Shown one piece after another: positions 20,951 through 24,947 of a stretch of 24,947 nucleotides of DNA. The stretch's first letter is position 1. The number at the start of each line of letters is the position of its first letter. Made by a program: the position numbers and the translations under genes. Source of the DNA: Scenedesmus sp. ARA3. Lineage: Eukaryota; Chlorophyta; Chlorophyceae; Sphaeropleales; Scenedesmaceae. The stretch covers positions 1-24,947 of the forward strand of contig RWJK01000588.1 in NCBI GenBank assembly GCA_004335835.1, read 5' to 3'. The notes beneath the pieces were generated by a model. It did no database searches, had not been told where the DNA came from, and saw only the letters and a list, made by a program, of their open reading frames with translations.

Positions 20951-21751
20951 TTAGGTCAGCTGCAAATGCTCCACCAGCAGCTGCACCAGATCACCCTTCT
21001 CCACAGCTCCAGCAGTGCACACGCCGCGCTGATTTAGCTGCTGCTTGAGCTGCTTTACACTGAGGCCTGCAGCAGCTGCTGCTGATGCTGGCAGCGGCAG
21101 CTCACTGCTGCTGCTGCTGCTGCCGGCTGGTGCTGCTGCTGTGGGGCTGCTGGCGGGTTTGGAGAGTGGGTTTGGGACTAGGCCAGGGCGTCCGCCTGGG
21201 AGGCTGCCTGGGGATGGCTGCAAAGGCAGTGATCAGCCGCAGGTGATTTGGGCCAAAAGAGGAAATGCAGAAGTACTTGCAGAAGCATGGGACACTGAAG
21301 CGTCATTCGCAGCATGAGTTATTGGTTGACCGAGCACAAGCAACATGCTTGCGATACACACTATGCATGGCTTGCGGTCGCAGCAACCTTGGATGCTGGT
21401 GCTGCTGCTGCTGCTGTTGACAGTGTATGTTACCACCACCTCTGGCATGGCTGCTTCTGCTGTCGATATAAGGTGTGACCTGAACTTGAACCATATCTAC
21501 GTGTTCAGTGATAGCCATGCCATGCAGTACAGCTGCAGGAAAGAAGGAGTGCTCACCCCTTTCAGCCTGACGCACTCGTCGCAATCAACTACGCAGTGCT
21601 GCAACCCATCGGCTTGAAGAACGTACGTGACGCCGATGTCGAAAGTTCGAGTGTCTCCAGACTTGAACAGAGTGTGCTTCTCCAGAAACGACAAAGGAAG
21701 TTCTTGCCTGCAGCTTTCGCAGCTGATCCTGCCAACGTCGAAGCAACTCAT
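20951..21751 (-). CDS. Small CxxC protein with SAP-like C-terminus
   Basis: Two exons, 21751-21557 (donor GTGAGC) and 21217-20951 (acceptor CACTGCCTTTGCAG), join in phase 0 to 153 residues with a TAA stop. Exon 1 begins MSCFDVGRISCESCRQELPL and ends VVDCDECVRLKG, so two CxxC pairs could bind one zinc ion. Exon 2 is Pro/Ser/Ala-rich and ends LSVKQLKQQLNQRGVCTAGA followed by VEKGDLVQLLVEHLQLT. This is the same SAP-like module as at the end of the neighbouring MYND protein; it also recalls the SAP-like C-terminus of MANF-type proteins. The start is the first in-frame ATG. I do not recognise an overall family. A role in nucleic-acid or protein binding is only a guess. Confidence 0.65.
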
Positions 21752-21868
21752 CGCATCGTTCGTGCAACTAAAAATTTGGCATCCATTCAATCACAGTGAA
21801 AGGCAAAGCAAGCAGCGCGCCAGCCTGCTAGCTGAACGTACTCGACACTGGGACAAACCCTAAAAGTG

Positions 21869-21883
21869 TTACATATATTTACA
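21869..21883 (-). terminator. Two TGTAA-type motifs downstream of the MINPP gene
   Basis: TTACA on the plus strand at 21869-21873 and 21879-21883 reads TGTAA twice in gene sense, 68 to 83 nt past the TAG stop at 21952. The spacing fits a green-algal 3' end. The small CxxC gene begins about 120 nt further on. Confidence 0.5.
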
Positions 21884-21951
21884 CCCTAGATGCCATGCTA
21901 TGACCGCAGCAATCCACGGCCAAAGCACACAAAACGCACTACCAAAAAGCA

Positions 21952-22276
21952 CTACAGTCGATGCCATGCAGCTGGTCTCGCATCATCTGATGTTGCAGGC
22001 AGCAGTAGCGGCAGGCCGTCTGCTGTCTCCAGCTGCAGGCCCTGTGGGCTGTCCTGCAAGCCAACCGCTGACAGCCCTGCCCAACTACCATCTGACATGC
22101 TGCTGCTGCTGCTGCTGCTGAAGCTGCTGTGCATGCCGAGTCTCACACCATCAGCTCCCAGCAGCCCATCTGCAACATCATCTGCAGCCCCATCACACAG
22201 CCGCCTGAAGCGCTCAGCCGAGATCTTATCACCCACCACGACATCAAAAAACTCCTGCAAGCTGCAATCCATACCA

Positions 22277-22316
<40 letters not shown>

Positions 22317-24477
22317 AGCCAGGCAGCGGCAGCACCTGTTCGTTGTACACTAGCCGCACCCGGTACTCCTGCAAACCTTCCCGCCCTCCGCCGCTGCTGC
22401 TGCTGCCCACCCCTTCCTTGCCATACAGTATCAGCACCAGATTTGCACCTAGCGGCGCAATCCTGCCGCCCCGCCAAACCCTCTCCTCATCGCTGTGCAA
22501 AAAAGCAGGCACCCAGCCTGAAGGGGGCGGCAGCAGCAAGCCGGGGTCTAGGGTATTGCCCTTGTAGCTGCAGCCTTCTGTTGATGGCCCATGCTTGTGC
22601 TTACGGCGAAGCTGCTGAGATGCTAATTGGTCATGGCCTGCAGGGCTTGCTGCACCTGCTGCTTGTTGAGCAGGTACACCATCGGGGATCGTGGCGGTGC
22701 TGCTGCTGCTGCCGCTTTCCGCAGACAGTCGACGCCGCTTGTACTGCTGCAGGTGCTTCTCTGAATGCTGCTGCTGCTGCTGCTTGCTCTCAGCTGCCTG
22801 CTGTGTTTCTGCTAGCAGCACCTCCTGCTGCTGCTGCTGCTGCTGCAGCAACACCAGGGGCAAGTCCTCTGTCACTTCATCAACTGCCTGCAGGTCTTGC
22901 TCAGCCTGACACACCAGGGACAGCACGACACACAGCAGCACACATGCTGTGGGTCGGGCAGGTATGCGCACAGTGCAGACGGGTATAAGGGGCATTCACG
23001 CACACCATCAAAGATGGCTTGGTGCTTGCATGTGATAATAAAATGGTACCCAATGCAGCCTTGACCTCGCCACACACGCCCTTGCGATGTGCGTAGGCTT
23101 GACTGCTGTCTTGCTGGAAGCGGCCATCCAAGGCTTCCACCACACCCACCTGCTCTGGACTGATCTTCACGGCATACTTCAACGCGCGGCCACTGGGAGC
23201 TTCCGGCATGCGGCGCTGCTCCTCAGGGCCTGGCCGGAACAGCCCTAGCAGAGACGCCAGCGGCGTGGCTCCCCAACCCAACTACCTCTTTTGACAAGCC
23301 AAACGCACCTGAAGCCACACACTCCCGCCTGCTCTGCGCTTGTTTTCACAGCAGACTTCAACGCGCGGTCACTAGTAGCTTCCACCACACGCACCTGCTC
23401 TGGACTGATCTTCACGGCAGACTTCAGCGCCCGGCCACTGGGAACTTCTGGCATGCCGCGAGGCTCCTGGGGGCCTGGCCGGAACAGCCCCAGCAGTGAC
23501 GCCAGGGGCGTCAGCGTCTCGCAGTGCGCAAAGTGCAGCCGCACGCGCTGCAGCGGCCGGGTGTTTTGGGTGTGGCTGCTGGCTGCTGCGGTGAGAGCCG
23601 AGGCGATGTCAGACAGCAGCGGGGCCGCAATGCCGTAGTTGACCTGCGAGGGTACAGTATGCATGCATGTGTACATCCTTATGCATGCATGTGTACATCC
23701 TTATGCATGCATGTGAACATCCTTAGTTGGTTGAATGTTATCTAGGGTGCCTGAGCATGCAGCCTGCGGTGTTGATGCAAGCACTGCCTGGCAATGCAGC
23801 CACCGCCAACAACAGGGAAGGTGCCGCAACAATGCGCCAGGCAGGCAGGAAGGGGGCGGAACTGCTTGCGTCAACGACTTTGAACAGCAGGAAGTGCCAG
23901 CAGGAGAGCACAAGGCGGTTGTAGCACTTCGGAGCAACGTATCAGACGCCGCCTTGTTGCTCAGTCACTGTGTCTGCTCACACATGGCCGCAGAAACTAT
24001 GAAGGTAAATAAGCGCATCCATGTGAAGTTTTGGGTGTCCCTCCTCACCTCTGTGCCGTAGCCCTGCGTCTCATACAGACGCACACCCTCCGCCAATGCT
24101 CAGTTCTTTTGCAAACATGCATAACGAACAAGTGCTCCAGTGCTCCATCAATCATCAATGCTCACCTCTGCGCCGTAACCCTGCGTCTCATACAGTCGCA
24201 CATCCTCCAGCCACTCCAGCAGCACAGCATCAGCCTCACTAAACAGCCCACACGCATTGCTGCTGCTGCTGCTGGTGCTGCTGCTGCTGCTATGCACGTC
24301 CTGCTGCTGCTGCTGCAGCCAGGGCTGGTGTCCTGCCGTGCTCATGAGGCCCGCCTCAAGTGTGCACAGCTGCCACAGCGCATCCACGTGGCAGGCTGTC
24401 AGGCTGCCGGCTGTCAGGCCCAGCCTGGCTTCAATGTTGGGGATGATGCGCCGCCAGTGGCTGTGCATCCAAGGGGC
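21952..24477 (-). CDS. Multiple inositol polyphosphate phosphatase (MINPP-like histidine acid phosphatase), 5' partial
   Basis: MINPP enzymes remove phosphate from InsP6 and other inositol phosphates, usually in ER, vacuole or secreted. Exon A (24477-24166) gives HVDALWQLCTLEAGL and ACGLFSEADAVLLEWLEDVR then LYETQGYGAE, the family's middle region. Exon B starts at 23643 (VNYGIAAPLLSDIASALTAA) and carries VRLHFAHCETLTPLASLLGL, the proton-donor segment. The family normally has His-Ala-Glu; here it is His-Cys-Glu. Exon C (22905-21952) has WRGGRIAPLGANLVLILYGK, EYRVRLVYNEQVLPLPGC and CSLQEFFDVV, the usual C-terminus, plus Ser and Gln runs and a long tail. A/B phases agree. The B/C join is unclear because exon B is partly triplicated down to about 23128. 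The catalytic RHGxRxP exon is not seen, so the gene starts beyond the window or is 5'-truncated. Confidence 0.8.
23128..23440 (-). repeat. Partial copies of MINPP exon B
   Basis: The stretch encoding TPLASLLGLFRPGPQEPRGM and SGRALKSAVKISPEQVRVVE (about 23383-23515) recurs at about 23128-23262 as TPLASLLGLFRPGPEEQRRM and SGRALKYAVKISPEQVGVVE. A shorter third copy (about 23335-23382, DRALKSAVKTSAEQAGV) sits between. The open frames mean it is unclear which copies are exonic. Confidence 0.9.
23658..23723. repeat. Three 22-bp tandem repeats
   Basis: TATGCATGCATGTGTACATC plus CT occurs three times in a row (starts 23658, 23680, 23702), with one T-to-A change in the third. It lies in the intron just upstream of MINPP exon B in gene sense, ending about 15 nt from the acceptor. 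Each unit contains the palindromes ATGCAT and TGTACA. Confidence 0.97.
24045..24095 (-). repeat. Copy of the end of MINPP exon A with its donor
   Basis: The end of exon A at 24160-24213 (VRLYETQGYGAE plus donor GTGAGC) recurs about 113 nt further into the intron as VRLYETQGYGTE followed by GTGAGG. The shared plus-strand core is CTCACCTCTG(T/C)GCCGTA(G/A)CC, then CTGCGTCTCATACAG. Confidence 0.92.
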
Positions 24478-24686
24478 CTGCGATTACAATCGAAGTTGCA
24501 TAAGGAACATAAGGAAGATGAGCAGGATGCCTGGCTTGAACATTCTTTGCTCAACTATGCTGGCTGTCAGGCCCAGCCTGGCTTTGGGCTAACCAACTAA
24601 AGGTGTACATACATGCATGCACGCTGTGCCCTTGCCGCTTGAGAGGTGAAACAGCAGCACAGAAGGCTGGTCAAAACAAAAATGAT
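24478..24686. other. Intron or 5' flank upstream of MINPP exon A, with a short exon copy
   Basis: About 210 nt between exon A and the tRNA gene. At about 24555-24586 lies a copy of the exon A segment 24402-24433 (GGCTGTCAGGCCCAGCCTGG core), placed upstream of the exon in gene sense. No RHGxRxP-type sequence is present. Confidence 0.6.
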
Positions 24687-24758
24687 TCCCCCGCCGGGAC
24701 TCGAACCCGGGTCGCGAGGGTGAGAACCTCGTATGCTAACCGCCTACACCACGGAGGA
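24687..24758 (-). tRNA. tRNA-Glu (CTC)
   Basis: A 72-nt cloverleaf on the minus strand without encoded CCA. The acceptor stem TCCTCCG pairs with CGGGGGA, with one T-G pair. The anticodon stem CGAGG/CCTCG encloses loop TTCTCAC, giving anticodon CTC at 24722-24724. The internal promoter boxes fit TGGTGTAGGCGG (A) and GGTTCGAGTCC (B). A T5 run at 24682-24678 follows the 3' end as RNA polymerase III terminator. No intron is present. Confidence 0.96.
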
Positions 24759-24762
24759 GGGT

Positions 24763-24779
24763 CTGATGATTATCATCAG
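24763..24779. repeat. 17-nt perfect palindrome 5' of the tRNA
   Basis: CTGATGAT-T-ATCATCAG has two 8-base arms around one T and begins 5 nt upstream of the tRNA 5' end. It could be a protein-binding site or chance; nothing else in the sequence decides. Confidence 0.6.
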
Positions 24780-24947
24780 GTGGTGTTTGATGCACCGTCG
24801 ATATCAAAACGCCTTTGTCATCGCCGTTTTGTGCGGCCGCATTTCGAACCTTATACTGTGCAAAAAAACTGGCGCCCCTGTCTTCGGTACGGCCCTCCTC
24901 GCTCTCTGAGCGTAGCTGCCGGGCAGGATTGCGGTGAAGTGGTTTCG

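Overview
The window looks like nuclear DNA of a green alga (chlorophyte), probably a chlorophycean; this is inferred. The grounds are spliced genes with GTGAG-type donors and TGCAG-type acceptors, plastid and eukaryotic protein families, TGTAA polyadenylation-type motifs soon after several stop codons, very many CAG/CTG repeats read as poly-Gln, poly-Ser or poly-Ala, and a nuclear-type tRNA gene with A/B boxes and an oligo-T terminator.

Layout. (1) 1-3268, minus: Ccs1/ResB-type plastid cytochrome c assembly protein, six exons with consistent phases; the C-terminal exon(s) lie off the left edge. (2) 3759-6488, plus: CCoAOMT-like O-methyltransferase, three exons, complete. (3) 6514-7870: intergenic, with a decayed inverted-repeat pair. 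(4) 8027-9579, minus: HVA22/TB2/DP1 (REEP) membrane protein with an apparent 1-nt frameshift. (5) 9580-11380: no gene seen; contains a hairpin with two CCCTAAAA telomere-like units. (6) 11906-15142, minus: secreted cysteine-rich protein with a signal peptide. (7) 15724-20317, minus: MYND zinc-finger protein with a C-terminal SAP-like module. (8) 20951-21751, minus: small two-exon CxxC protein with the same SAP-like module. (9) 21952-24477, minus: multiple inositol polyphosphate phosphatase (MINPP/histidine acid phosphatase), N-terminal exon(s) not seen. (10) 24687-24758, minus: tRNA-Glu(CTC).

The genes do not form a pathway; they look like ordinary neighbours in a eukaryotic genome. The striking feature is structural. 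In at least four genes, pieces of exon that include a splice junction have been tandemly copied into the adjacent intron or 3' flank. They form ladders of two to five diverged pseudo-exons, many of which keep their GT donor or AG acceptor and an open frame. The clearest is the O-methyltransferase, where the end of exon 2 occurs five times with donors spaced 131, 161, 160 and 136 nt apart. A related 136-bp duplication inside the MYND gene breaks its frame. This recurrent splice-junction duplication is the best candidate here for an undescribed process.
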